Assembly: GCA_017512425.1 (NCBI GenBank)
Contig: JAFWGI010000015.1
Coordinates: forward strand, 62,001 to 126,000
Direction of reading: 5' to 3'
Length of the DNA: 64,000 nucleotides
Source of the DNA: Hyphomicrobium sp.
GTDB lineage: Bacteria > Pseudomonadota > Alphaproteobacteria > Rhizobiales > Hyphomicrobiaceae
Part shown: positions 51,898 through 63,059 of the stretch, one piece after another
Numbering within the stretch: the stretch's first letter is position 1
Layout: every line of letters begins with the position of its first letter
Position numbers and translations under genes: made by a program
Notes under the pieces: generated by a model
The model's input: the letters and a program-made list of their open reading frames with translations, nothing else
Databases searched by the model: none
What the model was told of the DNA's origin: nothing

Positions 51898-53068
51898 TCA
51901 GATCAAGGCGCTCTACCGGTCGAACTTCTCGGCGTTCTTGAAATTCGCGTTCCGGGAGCTGAACCCCAAGACGGATCTGGTCGACACCTGGCACATCGAC
52001 GTGCTGGCAGACCATCTGGAGCGCGTTGCCAAAGGCGAGATCACGCGGCTGATCATCAACCTGCCGCCACGATGCTTGAAGTCGCTCGCGGCCTCGATCG
52101 CGCTACCGGTGTGGATGCACGGACGCAATCCCGAACTCAAGATCATGTCGATCGCCGGCTCGCGCGAGCTGGCCGGTGATTTTGAGCGTGCCACTGGCGA
52201 TCTGCTGAAGTCGCAGCGTTGCCGGGCGTTGTTTCCGCATCTGAAGGCCGAGGGGCGCGGCGGCAACCTCTATCTCCCCCATGGCGGGCAGCGAATTTCG
52301 GGCGTGGTCGGCGGCATTCTGGTCGGGCGTGGCGCCGATCTGATTGTCGTCGACGATCCGATCGCGCCGTCACGCGTGCACGATGAGCCACGCCGTCGCA
52401 CTGTCAACAAGTGGTTCGATGCCGAAGTCGTCCCAAGGCTCAACGATAAGAACAAAGGCCGTGTCGTGGTCGTCATGCAGCGTCTGCATCACGAGGATCT
52501 TAGTGGCCATCTGCTATCCGGCGAGCAGCCGTGGGTGCACCTAAGCTTGCCGGCCATCGCGACCGAGGATGAAGAGTGGAATTTATCGCGCGGTGGCGTT
52601 ATCACGCGGCAAAAAGGCTACCCGCTGGCACCCAAGATCGACAGTTGGGCGCCGCTCTACCGGCGCATGCTCGACATCGGCGCGTATAATTTTTCCGCGC
52701 AGTACCAGCAGAAGCCATACGTGCACATGAACGACGAGGAAGTGCGAGGGGGCTGGTTTGCGCAGCCCGATCAGTTTGGCTTCCCTATGGGCGCATTGTG
52801 CAAGGTGCCCGAAACGGCGATCCTGGCTTACGAGCTGTTTGGGATAGGTGATCGGCATCCGGCCATGCCGGAGCGTGGAATGTCGCGCGAAGAGTGGGAG
52901 CGGTTTTCGGTCTGGACCATGGATTATCAACGTCGCTTGCTCGAAGATCCTAATGCCCAGTGGGGGCCGCCGGAGAACGAGGCGGCGCTTCTCGCCGAGT
53001 ATCGGTCAGGTTCCGCTGGATACGTGCAAGAGCCGATCGACGATGATGGCCCTTATTCCTTCAAGTAA
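51884..53068 (+). CDS. Terminase large subunit-like protein with unusual C-terminus
   Basis: 394 residues. The packaging ATPase part is intact: NLPPRCLKSLAASIALP as Walker A region and DLIVVDDPIAPSRVHDE as Walker B. After the coupling segment YNFSAQYQQKPY the usual RNase H-like nuclease with its three acids is not visible. Instead, 110 residues of another type follow (MSREEWERFSVWTMDYQRRL, NEAALLAEYRSGSAGYV). It is shorter than complete large subunits (usually 450 or more), so it is probably a truncated or recombined relic. Confidence 0.75.
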   Translation: MTKADQIKALYRSNFSAFLKFAFRELNPKTDLVDTWHIDVLADHLERVAKGEITRLIINLPPRCLKSLAASIALPVWMHGRNPELKIMSIAGSRELAGDFERATGDLLKSQRCRALFPHLKAEGRGGNLYLPHGGQRISGVVGGILVGRGADLIVVDDPIAPSRVHDEPRRRTVNKWFDAEVVPRLNDKNKGRVVVVMQRLHHEDLSGHLLSGEQPWVHLSLPAIATEDEEWNLSRGGVITRQKGYPLAPKIDSWAPLYRRMLDIGAYNFSAQYQQKPYVHMNDEEVRGGWFAQPDQFGFPMGALCKVPETAILAYELFGIGDRHPAMPERGMSREEWERFSVWTMDYQRRLLEDPNAQWGPPENEAALLAEYRSGSAGYVQEPIDDDGPYSFK

Positions 53069-53139
53069 GCGATCGACTTCAGTCACTCGCACGGATTGAG
53101 TCCTCGAACTCTGGGAGACCTTCACTGGCGTCAACAGCT

Positions 53140-53310
53140 TGAGCCATGCGCGATGTCGACATCACCATGCATTCGAATGTGAAGCCGGTCGCTCTAATGA
53201 CCAACGCGATCTTCGAATGTTCCAGCGCCAAAGGTGTCATGCTCGATGCTGTCAGCAACCCGGGGACGAGACGCTCGTTGCCGCCTAAAAGACCGGACGT
53301 CGCACTAAGG
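53140..53310 (+). pseudogene. Second, decayed DNA methylase fragment
   Basis: The frame reads HSNVKPVALMTNAIFECSSAKGVML then DAVSNPGT, matching HPTVKPVALVADAILDCSKRRGIVL and DVFAGSGT of the fragment at 51200, with the AdoMet motif ruined. It shows duplication of the methylase end on both sides of the terminase. Confidence 0.6.
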
Positions 53311-53369
53311 CAAAGAACTCCACCCGATCTGCTGCGAGAACACCCGCGCGCCCCAAAAAACTGGTAGCA

Positions 53370-53510
53370 TTCTAGACGAAGGCGAAGAATAGGCTCTGAA
53401 AGATGTTCGCCATGATCGCGGCCCGACAACGCCGTGTGCGAACAATGCCGTTGAGATCGTTTTTGAACAACTTCACGCTCTCGCTTTCCATGGCAACGTC
53501 GTGCAAGTCC
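53370..53510 (-). pseudogene. copA: Decayed copA fragment (third copA sequence)
   Basis: The minus-strand translation reads VAMESESVKLFKNDLNGIV, then ANIFQSLFFAFV and a stop, matching [19 protein letters not shown] and [14 protein letters not shown] near the end of copA2. The DNA match to 54232-54360 is clear but worn. The rest of the gene is missing. Confidence 0.75.
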
Positions 53511-53636
53511 CCAGGGTGGGGCAAATATTGGCTTTACATTGATTGTGGCGATTCGCGTGGCTTTAGGTTGCCACGGAGTTGAATTAGCTCTGAAACGTTT
53601 TGCGATAACTGGCATGATCCCACACGGTACGTCCAG

Positions 53637-54082
53637 ATGCACCATTCCCATTATTTGCGCTTTGCTTCGATGTTGGCGCTGTCATTCGTGTCGATGTACG
53701 TCTTTTTGTACGCAATGGTCGATGCCTGGGGCAGCGTGTTCAATAACGTCAATCAAGTCTACATGGCGGGACTGATGACCGCTCCGATGGCGCTCCTCGA
53801 ACTTGCGTTGATGCGTTCAATGTATCTGGACGCTCGTTTAAACACGATCATCGCTACCGTCGCCATTGTTGCGCTAATTGGCTTTTTCTTCTCATCCGTT
53901 CGCAAGCTGGTGTCGGCGATCAGCAGTTTCTACGGTCCATGATTCCTCATCACTTCGGTGCGATACTCATGTGCGAGCAAGCTGAACTAAAACGCCAAGA
54001 TATCAAGCACCTGTGCGCCTCGATTATCAAAGGTCAAGCCGAGGAGATCCATCAGATGAACGCGCTTGTCGGCACACCTTGA
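53637..54082 (+). pseudogene. Membrane DUF305 gene with a frameshift
   Basis: The first frame (from ATG 53637) encodes three membrane helices (FASMLALSFVSMYVFLY, MTAPMALLELALMR, IIATVAIVALIGFFF) and runs into a stop at 53940. The DUF305 core continues in the frame offset by two bases: GDQQFLRSMIPHHFGAILM and a helical tail to TGA at 54082. One missing base (or two extra) around 53895-53915 explains this. The intact relative is at 13619-14128. Confidence 0.8.
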
Positions 54083-54084
54083 AA

Positions 54085-56481
54085 CTAAATGGCTACCGTC
54101 CGCAGTCTTAACGCGTTGGCAATCACGCTGACCGACGACATCGCCATCGCGGCTGCGGCGATGACCGGCGAAAGCAAAATGCCAAACACAGGATACAGCA
54201 CGCCCGCCGCGACTGGAACGCCGGCGGCGTTGTAGACGAAGGCAAAGAACAGGTTCTGACGGATGTTCGTCATCGTCGCGGCCGATAGGTGCCGGGCGCG
54301 AACGATGCCGTTCAGGTCGCCTTTGAGTAACGTAATGCTTGCACTTTCCATAGCAACGTCCGTTCCGGTTCCCATGGCAATGCCAACGTCTGCTGCTGTG
54401 AGTGCTGGTGCATCGTTGATCCCGTCGCCCGCCATGGCGACAACACGCCCTTCCCGGCGCAAACGCTCGACGATCTTGGCTTTGCCGTCTGGCAGGACCT
54501 CAGCTTCCACGTCAGAAATGCCAAGCTTCTGAGCTACGGCGTTTGCTGTCGTCGCATTATCGCCCGTTAGCATGATCACGCGAATACCGGCGTCCTTGAG
54601 TGCCTTGACGGCTTCTGGCGTTGTTGCCTTGACGGGATCAGCAATGGCCAGAATGCCTGCCGCTTTTTCATCGACGCTAATAAATATGGCGGTCGCGCCG
54701 TCCTTGCGAAGGTCATCAGCTGCTTTATCAATCGCACGGGTATCAATGTTGGCCTGTTGCATGATGCGGGCATTGCCGATGACAATGCGTTTGCCGTCGA
54801 CAAGCCCGGTCACGCCTTTGCCGACCGGTGAGTCAAATTCCGACACAGCGGAAAGTGGAAGCCCGCGCTCGTTCGCAGAGCGGACGATAGCCGCGGCGAG
54901 TGGATGTTCACTGGCAACTTCGAGACTGGCTGCAAGTCGTAAGAGTTCATTCTCATCAAAGCCAGATGCTGTGCGAATGGCGACAACGCTCGGCCTGCCT
55001 TCTGTCAGAGTTCCGGTCTTGTCGATGACGAGTGTGTCGACCTTCTCCATGCGTTCGAGCGCCTCCGCGTTCTTGATAAGTACTCCCGATTGCGCACCGC
55101 GTCCGACACCCACCATGATCGACATCGGCGTTGCGAGGCCGAGCGCACACGGGCAGGCGATGATGAGAACCGACACGGCTGCGATGAGACCGTACGTGAA
55201 GCGCGGCTCTGGCCCGAACAGCCCCCATGCCGCGAACGCGATCAGAGCAATGGCGATGACGGCCGGCACAAACCAGCCAGACACTTGATCGGCGAGCTTT
55301 TGAATGGGTGCGCGGCTTCGTTGAGCTTGCGCAACCATCTGCACGATCTGGGCGAGCATTGTTTCACGGCCGACCTTGTCCGCGCGCATGATGAAAGCGC
55401 CCGATTGGTTCATTGTGCCGCCGATGACGTTGTCACCCGTGGCCTTGGTGACTGGCATGGACTCGCCGGTGACCATCGACTCGTCGATGGCGCTGCGGCC
55501 ATCCAGGATTTCTCCGTCGACAGGGACGCGTTCGCCGGGCCGCACCCGCAGGCGATCACCCGATTGAACGGCGTCGAGGCTGACATCGGCTTCCGTCCCT
55601 TCGGAAGAGATGCGCCTTGCGGATTTGGGAGAGAGGTCCAGAAGAGCGCGGATGGCCCCGCTCGTCTGCTCGCGCGCCCGCAATTCCAAAACTTGGCCTA
55701 GCAGCACCAGAACCGTGATGACGGCAGCGGCCTCGAAGTAGACCGGCACAGCGCCGTCCGGACCGCGCATGGTGGCTGGAAACAGGTGAGGAAAAGCGGT
55801 TCCAACAATGCTGTAAATCCAGGCGACACCGGTACCCATGGCGATCAGCGTGAACATGTTGAGGTTGCGCGTTTTGAGCGACGCCCAGCCGCGTTCGAAA
55901 AACGGCCATCCGGCCCACAGGACGACTGGTGTCGCGAGCACAAGCTGCAGCCAATTGGAGGCTGTTTGTCCGATCCATTGATGGAGGCCGGTCAGATGCC
56001 CGCCCATCTCAAGCGCGAAGACGGGAAGTGTCAGCGCAAGGCCGATCCAGAAACGGCGCGTCATGTCGGCCAGTTCAGGATTGGGCCCGGTATCAGCACT
56101 CACCGTTTCCGGTTCGAGTGCCATGCCACAGATCGGGCAGAAACCCGGACCCGGCTGGCGGATTTCGGGGTGCATCGGACAGGTGTAGATGGCGCCTTCG
56201 ATCACCGGCGGCGTGACGCGGTTTTCGAGATACTTGGCCGGGCTGGCCTCAAACTTCGTCTTGCAGCCCGCCGAGCAAAAATAGAAGGGATGCCCTTCGT
56301 GCAGAGTGCGGTGCTGGGCCGTGTGAGGATCGACGGTCATCCCGCAGACGGGATCGCGTGCGTCGTCAAGCGACACGACGGTCGAACCGCGCTTAGTAGC
56401 GCCCGTTCCATCTTGCGCCTCGTGCTTTCCAGAACAGCAACTCTTGGATTCTGAGCCATGCTGATGCAGTTCGCTGACCAT
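54085..56481 (-). CDS. copA: Cu(I)-translocating P1B-type ATPase (copy 2)
   Basis: 798 residues from the ATG at 56481 (AGAAGAGG upstream; the longer frame runs across the promoter and is not coding). Built like copy 1: Cys/His-rich start, YHS domain ([14 protein letters not shown]), HMBD ([18 protein letters not shown]), CPC in the sixth helix ([11 protein letters not shown]), DKTGT and GDGINDAP. It differs from copy 1 at scattered sites throughout, so the duplication is old. No terminator was seen between it and the DUF305 pseudogene. Confidence 0.93.
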   Translation of the reverse strand: MVSELHQHGSESKSCCSGKHEAQDGTGATKRGSTVVSLDDARDPVCGMTVDPHTAQHRTLHEGHPFYFCSAGCKTKFEASPAKYLENRVTPPVIEGAIYTCPMHPEIRQPGPGFCPICGMALEPETVSADTGPNPELADMTRRFWIGLALTLPVFALEMGGHLTGLHQWIGQTASNWLQLVLATPVVLWAGWPFFERGWASLKTRNLNMFTLIAMGTGVAWIYSIVGTAFPHLFPATMRGPDGAVPVYFEAAAVITVLVLLGQVLELRAREQTSGAIRALLDLSPKSARRISSEGTEADVSLDAVQSGDRLRVRPGERVPVDGEILDGRSAIDESMVTGESMPVTKATGDNVIGGTMNQSGAFIMRADKVGRETMLAQIVQMVAQAQRSRAPIQKLADQVSGWFVPAVIAIALIAFAAWGLFGPEPRFTYGLIAAVSVLIIACPCALGLATPMSIMVGVGRGAQSGVLIKNAEALERMEKVDTLVIDKTGTLTEGRPSVVAIRTASGFDENELLRLAASLEVASEHPLAAAIVRSANERGLPLSAVSEFDSPVGKGVTGLVDGKRIVIGNARIMQQANIDTRAIDKAADDLRKDGATAIFISVDEKAAGILAIADPVKATTPEAVKALKDAGIRVIMLTGDNATTANAVAQKLGISDVEAEVLPDGKAKIVERLRREGRVVAMAGDGINDAPALTAADVGIAMGTGTDVAMESASITLLKGDLNGIVRARHLSAATMTNIRQNLFFAFVYNAAGVPVAAGVLYPVFGILLSPVIAAAAMAMSSVSVIANALRLRTVAI

Positions 56482-56502
56482 TCCTCTTCTCCATCGGCCA
56501 CA

Positions 56503-56555
56503 TACCCTCATGGGGTACATTAGATCTTGACACATATACCCCCACAGCGTATGCG
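56503..56555. promoter_or_regulatory. Divergent csoR2/copA2 promoter with CsoR operators
   Basis: A dyad TACCCTCATGGGGTA lies at 56503-56517 on the copA side. A less regular ATACCCCCACAGCGTATG (56536-56553) lies on the csoR side. For csoR2, TTGACA (56527-56532) and TATGCG (56550-56555) are 17 bp apart with the site filling the spacer, and the ATG at 56563 follows by 7 nt, the same leaderless layout as in island 1. Confidence 0.8.
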
Positions 56556-56562
56556 TCAAGCC

Positions 56563-56838
56563 ATGAACCACAATGCTAAGTCGTCGGTCCTTAAACGCCT
56601 GAACCGTATCGAGGGGCAAGTTCGCGGCCTCTCTCGCATGGTCGAGGACGATCGATATTGCATCGATATTGTGACCCAGATTTCAGCGGCGAGAGCAGCG
56701 CTTGACCGGGTTGAGCTAGAGCTGCTTCAAGCGCATGTGGCTCACTGCGTTGAGCATGCCATCGCAAGTGGAAATCGCGCCGAGCAACGCAAAAAGGTCG
56801 AGGAACTGGTTGACGTCCTCGCTCGCGCGCGTCGTTGA
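56563..56838 (+). CDS. csoR: CsoR-family Cu(I)-sensing repressor (copy 2)
   Basis: 91 residues from the ATG at 56563, chosen because upstream ATGs (56527 frame and 56551) lie inside the promoter. The ligand pattern is kept: RYCIDIVTQ and AHVAHCVEH (Cys, His-x3-Cys). The start [13 protein letters not shown] is typical. Divergent from copA2. No Shine-Dalgarno sequence, so leaderless translation is likely. Confidence 0.9.
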   Translation: MNHNAKSSVLKRLNRIEGQVRGLSRMVEDDRYCIDIVTQISAARAALDRVELELLQAHVAHCVEHAIASGNRAEQRKKVEELVDVLARARR

Positions 56839-57012
56839 TTCATTTGCGCTAGGCGACTCGATCGATCATCGTGACGGATAAAACCCAGTGAATTAAAGAA
56901 TTAAAGATTTTTGATCAGCGCAACAATTCCAAAAATCAGCACGAAAATGCGAGCAGCTATAGCGTAGGGTCATAGCCGAGCATCAATGTAGGATTTTTGT
57001 TCATCACTGACG

Positions 57013-57450
57013 TTATTCGGTGGCAAAGACTGCGGTCGGTTCATTGGAATTGGTGATCGATAAAATGTTAAAGGGCCCTTGCTTCGCACCGCCCATTCCC
57101 GGCGATCCCGCCGGCATACCGGGAAGGGAAATGCCTTTAATTGCGGGCTTATCGGACAGCATTTTTTTGATCGTCAAGAACGGCACGTGGCCTTCAATAA
57201 CATAATTGCCGATGACGGTCGAATGACAGCCTTCAACGTCTTTAGAAACGCCGTACTGTTGTTTAATCAGGGTCATATTCGAGTGCTCGACAACCTTGAC
57301 CTTCAAGCCATTTGACCTGAGATAGTCGGCATAGGCATCGCAGCACGTGCAGCTCGGATTCTTGTACAAGACCGCTGATAGCTCTTGTCCTGCCGCAGCT
57401 TGTGTGGACAACAACGCCATCGCGACAACGCAAATCATCTGTCGTCGCAT
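57013..57450 (-). CDS. DUF411 family copper-associated periplasmic protein
   Basis: 145 residues from the ATG at 57450, signal peptide ending AAA-GQE. The DUF411 pattern is VLYKNPSCTCCDAYADYL with its CxCC site, then GCHSTVIGNYVIEGHVP and a C-terminal Met/Gly-rich part (GMPAGSPGMGG). The fold is thioredoxin-like and such proteins accompany copper operons; metal binding by the Cys cluster is likely. It stands alone, opposite to the cus genes. Confidence 0.85.
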   Translation of the reverse strand: MRRQMICVVAMALLSTQAAAGQELSAVLYKNPSCTCCDAYADYLRSNGLKVKVVEHSNMTLIKQQYGVSKDVEGCHSTVIGNYVIEGHVPFLTIKKMLSDKPAIKGISLPGMPAGSPGMGGAKQGPFNILSITNSNEPTAVFATE

Positions 57451-57483
57451 TTCTATGTCTGCACTCTTCTTTCTGTAGCGCAC

Positions 57484-57771
57484 CGATGGCTCTTAAGCTT
57501 GGCTGATCCGCCTAACGTGGCGCCTTAACGCGTGGGTGAAGTCTACGCCACGTATCAGGCAATCTCAAGTGCATTAGCCTGCGCTCTTTAGCATGCGAGG
57601 GACTGCAACAATTTGTAATGATAGCGAAACACTTTCCAGTACTCAGCCTTGCTAACAAATTTCGGCATGGGCGCATGCTGAATGTGCGAAAATTTATCGA
57701 ATGATCCAGATGCGCAAGGCATGCCCGAACGTCAGTTCGCTAACCACCCAGTGACCGGATCAAGAAGAGAA
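57484..57771. other. Intergenic region ahead of the second cus operon
   Basis: About 290 bases between divergent genes, so it must hold their promoters. An inverted repeat ACGTGGCG-N23-CGCCACGT (57515-57553) is the only structure seen. No CsoR-type GC dyad was found here. Confidence 0.4.
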
Positions 57772-58041
57772 ATGGACATGCTGAAATTAAGTGAACACGC
57801 GCTCGCTGTTGCATTACTGGGGTTAGTTGCCTCGTGGACTTCTAGCGCCTTCGCAGCGACGGCTGAAGAGCGCGCCAAGTGCGAGGAGATGTTCAAGAAA
57901 ATGAGATCCTCCGCGCCGCACGATCACGGCGCGGATAAGACGGGCGCGCCAGGTTCTATGACCGCTGAGCATGCGCGCTGCAAACAGATACTCGGCGAGT
58001 CGGCGCAGGGCAGCGACGCATATAAGTCAGACAAAAAGTGA
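57772..58041 (+). CDS. Small secreted protein at the head of the cus2 operon
   Basis: 89 residues from the ATG at 57772 with AGAAGAG upstream. Signal peptide ending AFA-ATA. The short mature part has two Cys (RAKCEEMF and HARCKQIL) and a His-Asp-His stretch (PHDHGADK) suited to metal binding. No family recognised. It is the first gene before cusB2, 117 nt away. Confidence 0.6.
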   Translation: MDMLKLSEHALAVALLGLVASWTSSAFAATAEERAKCEEMFKKMRSSAPHDHGADKTGAPGSMTAEHARCKQILGESAQGSDAYKSDKK

Positions 58042-58158
58042 TCTGGGCCAGACCGGTACAGTCGTTTGGTGCGACCTGAGCATCGACGTAGTTCACGGCT
58101 GGCTCGCAACGCGTCAAAAGTAACGTGATGAAACGAGAGCGGGGATGCGGCTGCAGTC

Positions 58159-59907
58159 ATGATGACACACACCGATATGTTTGAGCGGGGAAAGAATGCC
58201 TTGATTGCATTTGTTGCGGTGCTGTTCGTCGCGGCCGTATCGTTCCCTGCGTCCGACACGTTTGCCCATGGCGGCGAGGATCACGGCGACGAAAAGCCCG
58301 CCGTGGCCTCGTCGTCAGGACCGCGCATCGATGCGCACTCGAAAGACTTTGAATTGGTCGGGATTCCGAGCGCGCAAGAGGGCGGCAAGCTCGTTGTGTA
58401 CTTGAATAAATTCTGGTCAAACGAAGCTGTTTCCGGCGCCGCGATCGAGATGACACGCGGCGATGACACGGTTACGGCGACCGAAGTCAAAGGCATCTAT
58501 ACTGTCAAAGCTCCCTGGGTCTCAACGCCCGGTCACTACGATCTGACGTTCTCGATCACGGCTGGTGGCCTATCTGATCTTTTGATCGGGCGCCTCGACA
58601 TCTCGGCACCGGCTCCGGCCGAACCGGCCCACAACACGCTGTGGGATCATATCATTCCGGACGGGATGGTCGTGCCCAATGTTCCCCTGTGGATGCTCGC
58701 TGGTACCTTGGGTCTTGCGGTGCTGCTGTCACTGCTGGCGGTCAAGGGTCCACGCCCTGTGCGCACCATATTCGTTTTAGCAGCGGCACTTTCTGGTCTC
58801 AGTACCGTTGCGATGGCAGCTGTCGTGCTGACAAATGGCGTGCGGGAATCCGGTGTGACCGGCGCGCAGGGCAAAGCTGTCCTCGATCTGCCCGAGACGT
58901 CTAGGCGACTGGAGGATGGTGCGGTGTTTGTGCCCAAGCCCACTCAGCGGCTTCTCGGCATTACAACGGTTCAGGCAGCAAAGGCGGAAACGACTCGGAA
59001 AACGATCCGTCTCATTGGCCAGGTTATTCCTGACCCAAACCGGAGCGGGGTGGTGCAATCGTTGCTGGCGGGACGTATCGAGCCACCGGAAGGCGGCTTT
59101 CCGGCGATTGGTGCAGTAGTGAAAAAGGGAGACGTGCTTGGCTATCTGGTGCCAGCTGTCGCCGTCGTTGATCAAAGTGACATCGCACAGACACAAGGTG
59201 ATCTTGATAAACAGATCGCGCTGCTTGAAGCCAAACTCAAGCGCATCGAGCCGTTGAGCGGCTCGGCGGTGCCGGCAGGACAAATCACGGACACCAAGAT
59301 TGAACTCGATATCCTGCGCAAGCGACGCACCGTCATCAAACCGGTTTTGAAAGACCGCGAAGACCTGCGCGCGCCTGCTGATGGCGTTCTCGCACAAGCC
59401 AACGTTACGGCGGGGCAAGTCGTCGAGGCACAGACCGTTCTGTTTCAAATCGTCGACCCGGACCACCTCTGGATCGAGGCCTTAGCCTTCGATTCGGCTT
59501 CCGCCGCGAGCATTGAGAAGTCTGGCAAGGACGCACTCGCCCAGACGGCAGACGGACGCAAGGTTTCAGTGTCCTTCGCCGGGCGGTCACCCGCGCTGCG
59601 TCAACAGGCCGTTCCGCTGCGATTTCAGATCAAGCGCGACGGCCCGGCGCTCAACGTTGGTGAGTCTGTGACCGTGCATGCCGTGACCGATGAACCTCTC
59701 GAGGCCATCACTCTACCCAGAGCCAGTGTCGTCCGGTCCTCAAACGGCCAGCCGATCGTTTGGGTTCATGTTGAGGCGGAGCGCTTCGAAGCGCGCGTGG
59801 TCAAGACGGCGCCGATTGATGCCGAGCGGCTCGGCGTGATGGCGGGCATTGATCCGGGAACACGCATTGTGATGCGCGGCGCCGAATTGATCAATCAGGT
59901 CCGGTGA
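58159..59907 (+). CDS. cusB: CusB-type periplasmic adaptor (copy 2)
   Basis: 582 residues, same design as copy 1: signal/anchor, His/Glu-rich start (HGGEDHGDE), beta domain, hydrophobic stretch near 170-235, then the barrel-sandwich and coiled-coil hairpin ([17 protein letters not shown]). The two copies agree over most of the length, with the N-terminal third more different. It precedes cusA2 by 10 nt, as in island 1. No channel protein is encoded nearby. Confidence 0.88.
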   Translation: MMTHTDMFERGKNALIAFVAVLFVAAVSFPASDTFAHGGEDHGDEKPAVASSSGPRIDAHSKDFELVGIPSAQEGGKLVVYLNKFWSNEAVSGAAIEMTRGDDTVTATEVKGIYTVKAPWVSTPGHYDLTFSITAGGLSDLLIGRLDISAPAPAEPAHNTLWDHIIPDGMVVPNVPLWMLAGTLGLAVLLSLLAVKGPRPVRTIFVLAAALSGLSTVAMAAVVLTNGVRESGVTGAQGKAVLDLPETSRRLEDGAVFVPKPTQRLLGITTVQAAKAETTRKTIRLIGQVIPDPNRSGVVQSLLAGRIEPPEGGFPAIGAVVKKGDVLGYLVPAVAVVDQSDIAQTQGDLDKQIALLEAKLKRIEPLSGSAVPAGQITDTKIELDILRKRRTVIKPVLKDREDLRAPADGVLAQANVTAGQVVEAQTVLFQIVDPDHLWIEALAFDSASAASIEKSGKDALAQTADGRKVSVSFAGRSPALRQQAVPLRFQIKRDGPALNVGESVTVHAVTDEPLEAITLPRASVVRSSNGQPIVWVHVEAERFEARVVKTAPIDAERLGVMAGIDPGTRIVMRGAELINQVR

Positions 59908-59917
59908 GGAAATTCAG

Positions 59918-62900
59918 ATGTTCAACTTCCTTGTCAGAACCAGTCTCAATAACCGGCTCATAGTGCTTGCCGCCGCGGCCCTCCTCGTGGTGTGGGGCAC
60001 ACTCGCTCTTCGTACACTTCCGGTCGACGTGTTTCCGGATCTTAACAAGCCGACCGTGACGATTATGACCGAAGCGGAGGGCCTTGCGCCACCCGAAGTG
60101 GAGCAGCTTGTCGGGTATCCGATTGAAACAGCGCTCAACGGTATTCCGGGCGTCACGCGCGTGCGCTCTGTCGCCGGCATTGGTCTGTCAATTGTCTATG
60201 CTGAGTTTGATTGGGGAACCGACATATACCGCAATCGGCAGCAGGTTGCCGAACGTTTGGCCAGCATTGCGTCGCAGCTCCCGCCTGCCATCACCCCGCA
60301 GATGGGACCAGTCTCGTCGATCATGGGTGAGATCATGCTCATTGCCGTCACAGGCGGCGACAGCGCCAACCCGATGACGGTCCGCGAGACCGCCGACTTT
60401 GTCATCAGGCCGCGGTTGCTGTCGATTCCGGGTATCAGTCAGATCATTCCAATTGGTGGCCAGGTCAGACAATTCCGTGTGACGCCGAATATCGCGGCGC
60501 TTGCCGCCCTCAATGTCGGAGTGGAGGATATTGAGCGCGCGATCCGCGCGTTTGGTGGCAACACGGGTGGCGGCTTCGTCGACCAGCACGACCGTGAATA
60601 TCTGATCCGCAATCTCGGGCGCACAACCGATCTTGATGATTTGCGCAACGTGGTGGTGGCAACCAAGCAGGATCAGCCGGTGTTTCTGCGCCAGGTCGCT
60701 GAAGTTGCTTACGCAGCCCGCGTAAAGCGCGGAGATGCCGGATTCAACGGTGCACCGGCCGTCATCATCTCGATCCAGAAGCAGCCGGGCGCAGATACTG
60801 TCAAACTGACGGGCGAGGTCGAGGCAGCGCTTGCCGAACTCGGCAAGAACCTGACCAATGGTGTCAAGGTCGATCAGATCCTGTTCCGCCAGGCGGACTT
60901 CATTTCGACGTCGATTGGCAACGTTAAGAACGTGCTGATGGAAGCGGCGGTGGTCGTCGCCATCATCTTGTTTTTGTTTTTGCTCAATGTGCGGACGACT
61001 TTGATTTCACTGACCGCCATCCCACTATCGCTTCTGATCACCGTCCTGATCTTTAAAGCCTTCGGCCTCTCAATCAACACGATGACGCTTGGGGGGCTCG
61101 CGATCGCCATCGGTGAATTGGTTGATGACGCGGTCGTTGATGTTGAAAACATTTTCCGGCGGCTGAGAGAGAACCGGGCCAGATCCAATCCAAGACCCCT
61201 GCTCCAGGTGGTCGCCGACGCCAGTATCGAGGTTCGCTCCGGCATCGTCTATGCGACCTTCATTATCGTGTTGGTGTTCATACCGCTGTTTGCCCTGTCG
61301 GGCATTGAAGGACGACTGTTTGCACCGCTTGGCGTCGCTTACATCGTCTCCATCCTCGCGAGTCTACTGGTCTCGATCACGGTCACACCGGTGCTGGCAT
61401 CTTATCTTCTGGGAAATGCAAAGCAGCTGGATCATCACGATGGGGCGATGGTCCGCGTTCTGAAGCGCGGCAATGAGCGTCTGCTGCATTGGGCTTTCCA
61501 GCATGCTAACGCGATTATCGCGACCATTGCTGCGGCCGTCCTCATTGCAGGTGTGGCGGCTTCCGCGTTGCCGCGAGCGTTCCTGCCATCGTTCAACGAA
61601 GGCACGCTCACGATCAGCATGACGTTCAATCCCGGTATTTCTCTCGAAGAAAGCGACCGGATCGGCCTCATCGCAGAGAAACTTCTGACTGAAGTTCCGG
61701 AGGTTAAGACCGCCGGGCGTCGCACGGGCCGCGCAGAGCTCGACGAACATGCGGAAGGTGTGCATTCAAGCGAAATCGACGTCGATCTGGAAACCTCGGA
61801 TCGGACGCGCGAAGATATTCTCGCCGATGTTCGCGGCAAGCTCGCCGTGCTTCCGGCAACCATCAATGTCGGGCAGCCGATTTCGCACCGGCTCGACCAC
61901 CTGCTTTCAGGTGTGCGAGCGGAAATCGCGCTAAAGATTTACGGCGACGACCTCGACACGCTGCGCAGTCTTGCAGAGACGCTAAGGTCGAAGCTTTCGA
62001 GCGTACAAGGGCTCGTCGATCTGCAAACTGAAAAACAGGTCCTTATTCCGCAACTGGAAATCCGCGTCGATCCCGAACGCGCGGCCCTGTTCGGCGTCAC
62101 GCCAGCGGCTGTTACGGAAGCACTTGAAAGCCTATCCAACGGCCGCACGGTCTCGACAATTATTGACGGCGCCAAACGCTTCGATGTGGTCATGAGGCTT
62201 TCTGAGGCCGACCGGACCACCGCTGGCTTAAGCGAACTGCTGATCGAAACGCCGAAAGGCCGCGTGCCACTCAACCAGATCGCAACCGTCGAAGAGACAG
62301 AAGGTCCTAACCAGATCTCGCGCGAGAACGGGCGGCGGCGGATCGTTGTGTTGGCCAACACCGATGGCTCCGATATGTCCGGCATTGTCGAGCGTATTCG
62401 AGAGGTCGTGAAGGCGACGCCCCTGCCGAGCGGATATTCAACCAGCCTCGAAGGCACGTTCCAGGCACAGGAAGACGCATCGCGGCTGATCCTGGGTCTG
62501 TCGCTGATCTCACTTGCCTCAATTTTCGTCGTGCTTTTCACCCGCTACCGGTCAGCCGTGCTGTCGCTCATCATCATGGGCAACGTGCCGCTTGCCTTTG
62601 TCGGCAGCGTCATTGCGCTGTGGCTTGCGGGTCAGCCGCTTTCCGTCGCTTCGATGATCGGGTTCATTACACTGACCGGCATCAGCGCGCGCAACGGCAT
62701 TCTCAAGATCAGCCATTATATCAATCTTGTGCTGCATGAGAATGAGAGCTTCGGCGAGCAGCTGGTCGTTCGCGGTAGTCTGGAGCGTTTGACGCCGGTG
62801 TTAATGACGGCGCTCTCTGCCGGTATGGCCCTGGTTCCGCTGCTCTATGGAGCCGATGCACCGGGCAAAGAAATTCTGCATCCGGTGGCGGTCACCATTT

Positions 62901-63040
62901 TTGGCGGACTGATCAGCGCGACGCTGCTCGATACGATCCTCACGCCGATCCTGTTCCTGAAATTTGGCGCGCCTGCTGTGCAGCGGCTCGCCGAAAGCCG
63001 TCCGCCTGTTGCGAGCGGCCAAACCGTTGAAGCGTTCTAA
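59918..63040 (+). CDS. cusA: CusA/CzcA-type heavy-metal RND efflux permease (copy 2)
   Basis: 1040 residues, the same length as copy 1 and nearly colinear. It has the HME motif [15 protein letters not shown] at about 397-411, the periplasmic [18 protein letters not shown] segment and the same C-terminal end. GAGGA lies upstream of the ATG. Together with CusB2 it should form a second efflux complex; copies may differ in metal preference or in induction. Confidence 0.93.
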   Translation: MFNFLVRTSLNNRLIVLAAAALLVVWGTLALRTLPVDVFPDLNKPTVTIMTEAEGLAPPEVEQLVGYPIETALNGIPGVTRVRSVAGIGLSIVYAEFDWGTDIYRNRQQVAERLASIASQLPPAITPQMGPVSSIMGEIMLIAVTGGDSANPMTVRETADFVIRPRLLSIPGISQIIPIGGQVRQFRVTPNIAALAALNVGVEDIERAIRAFGGNTGGGFVDQHDREYLIRNLGRTTDLDDLRNVVVATKQDQPVFLRQVAEVAYAARVKRGDAGFNGAPAVIISIQKQPGADTVKLTGEVEAALAELGKNLTNGVKVDQILFRQADFISTSIGNVKNVLMEAAVVVAIILFLFLLNVRTTLISLTAIPLSLLITVLIFKAFGLSINTMTLGGLAIAIGELVDDAVVDVENIFRRLRENRARSNPRPLLQVVADASIEVRSGIVYATFIIVLVFIPLFALSGIEGRLFAPLGVAYIVSILASLLVSITVTPVLASYLLGNAKQLDHHDGAMVRVLKRGNERLLHWAFQHANAIIATIAAAVLIAGVAASALPRAFLPSFNEGTLTISMTFNPGISLEESDRIGLIAEKLLTEVPEVKTAGRRTGRAELDEHAEGVHSSEIDVDLETSDRTREDILADVRGKLAVLPATINVGQPISHRLDHLLSGVRAEIALKIYGDDLDTLRSLAETLRSKLSSVQGLVDLQTEKQVLIPQLEIRVDPERAALFGVTPAAVTEALESLSNGRTVSTIIDGAKRFDVVMRLSEADRTTAGLSELLIETPKGRVPLNQIATVEETEGPNQISRENGRRRIVVLANTDGSDMSGIVERIREVVKATPLPSGYSTSLEGTFQAQEDASRLILGLSLISLASIFVVLFTRYRSAVLSLIIMGNVPLAFVGSVIALWLAGQPLSVASMIGFITLTGISARNGILKISHYINLVLHENESFGEQLVVRGSLERLTPVLMTALSAGMALVPLLYGADAPGKEILHPVAVTIFGGLISATLLDTILTPILFLKFGAPAVQRLAESRPPVASGQTVEAF

Positions 63041-63059
63041 CTAAAAAAGGAGACTACGT

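Noticed and set aside
56482..56619. 46-codon extension of copA2 upstream of 56481
   Set aside because: It crosses the divergent promoter, CsoR sites and the start of csoR2; the ATG at 56481 has a ribosome site and matches copA1 in length.
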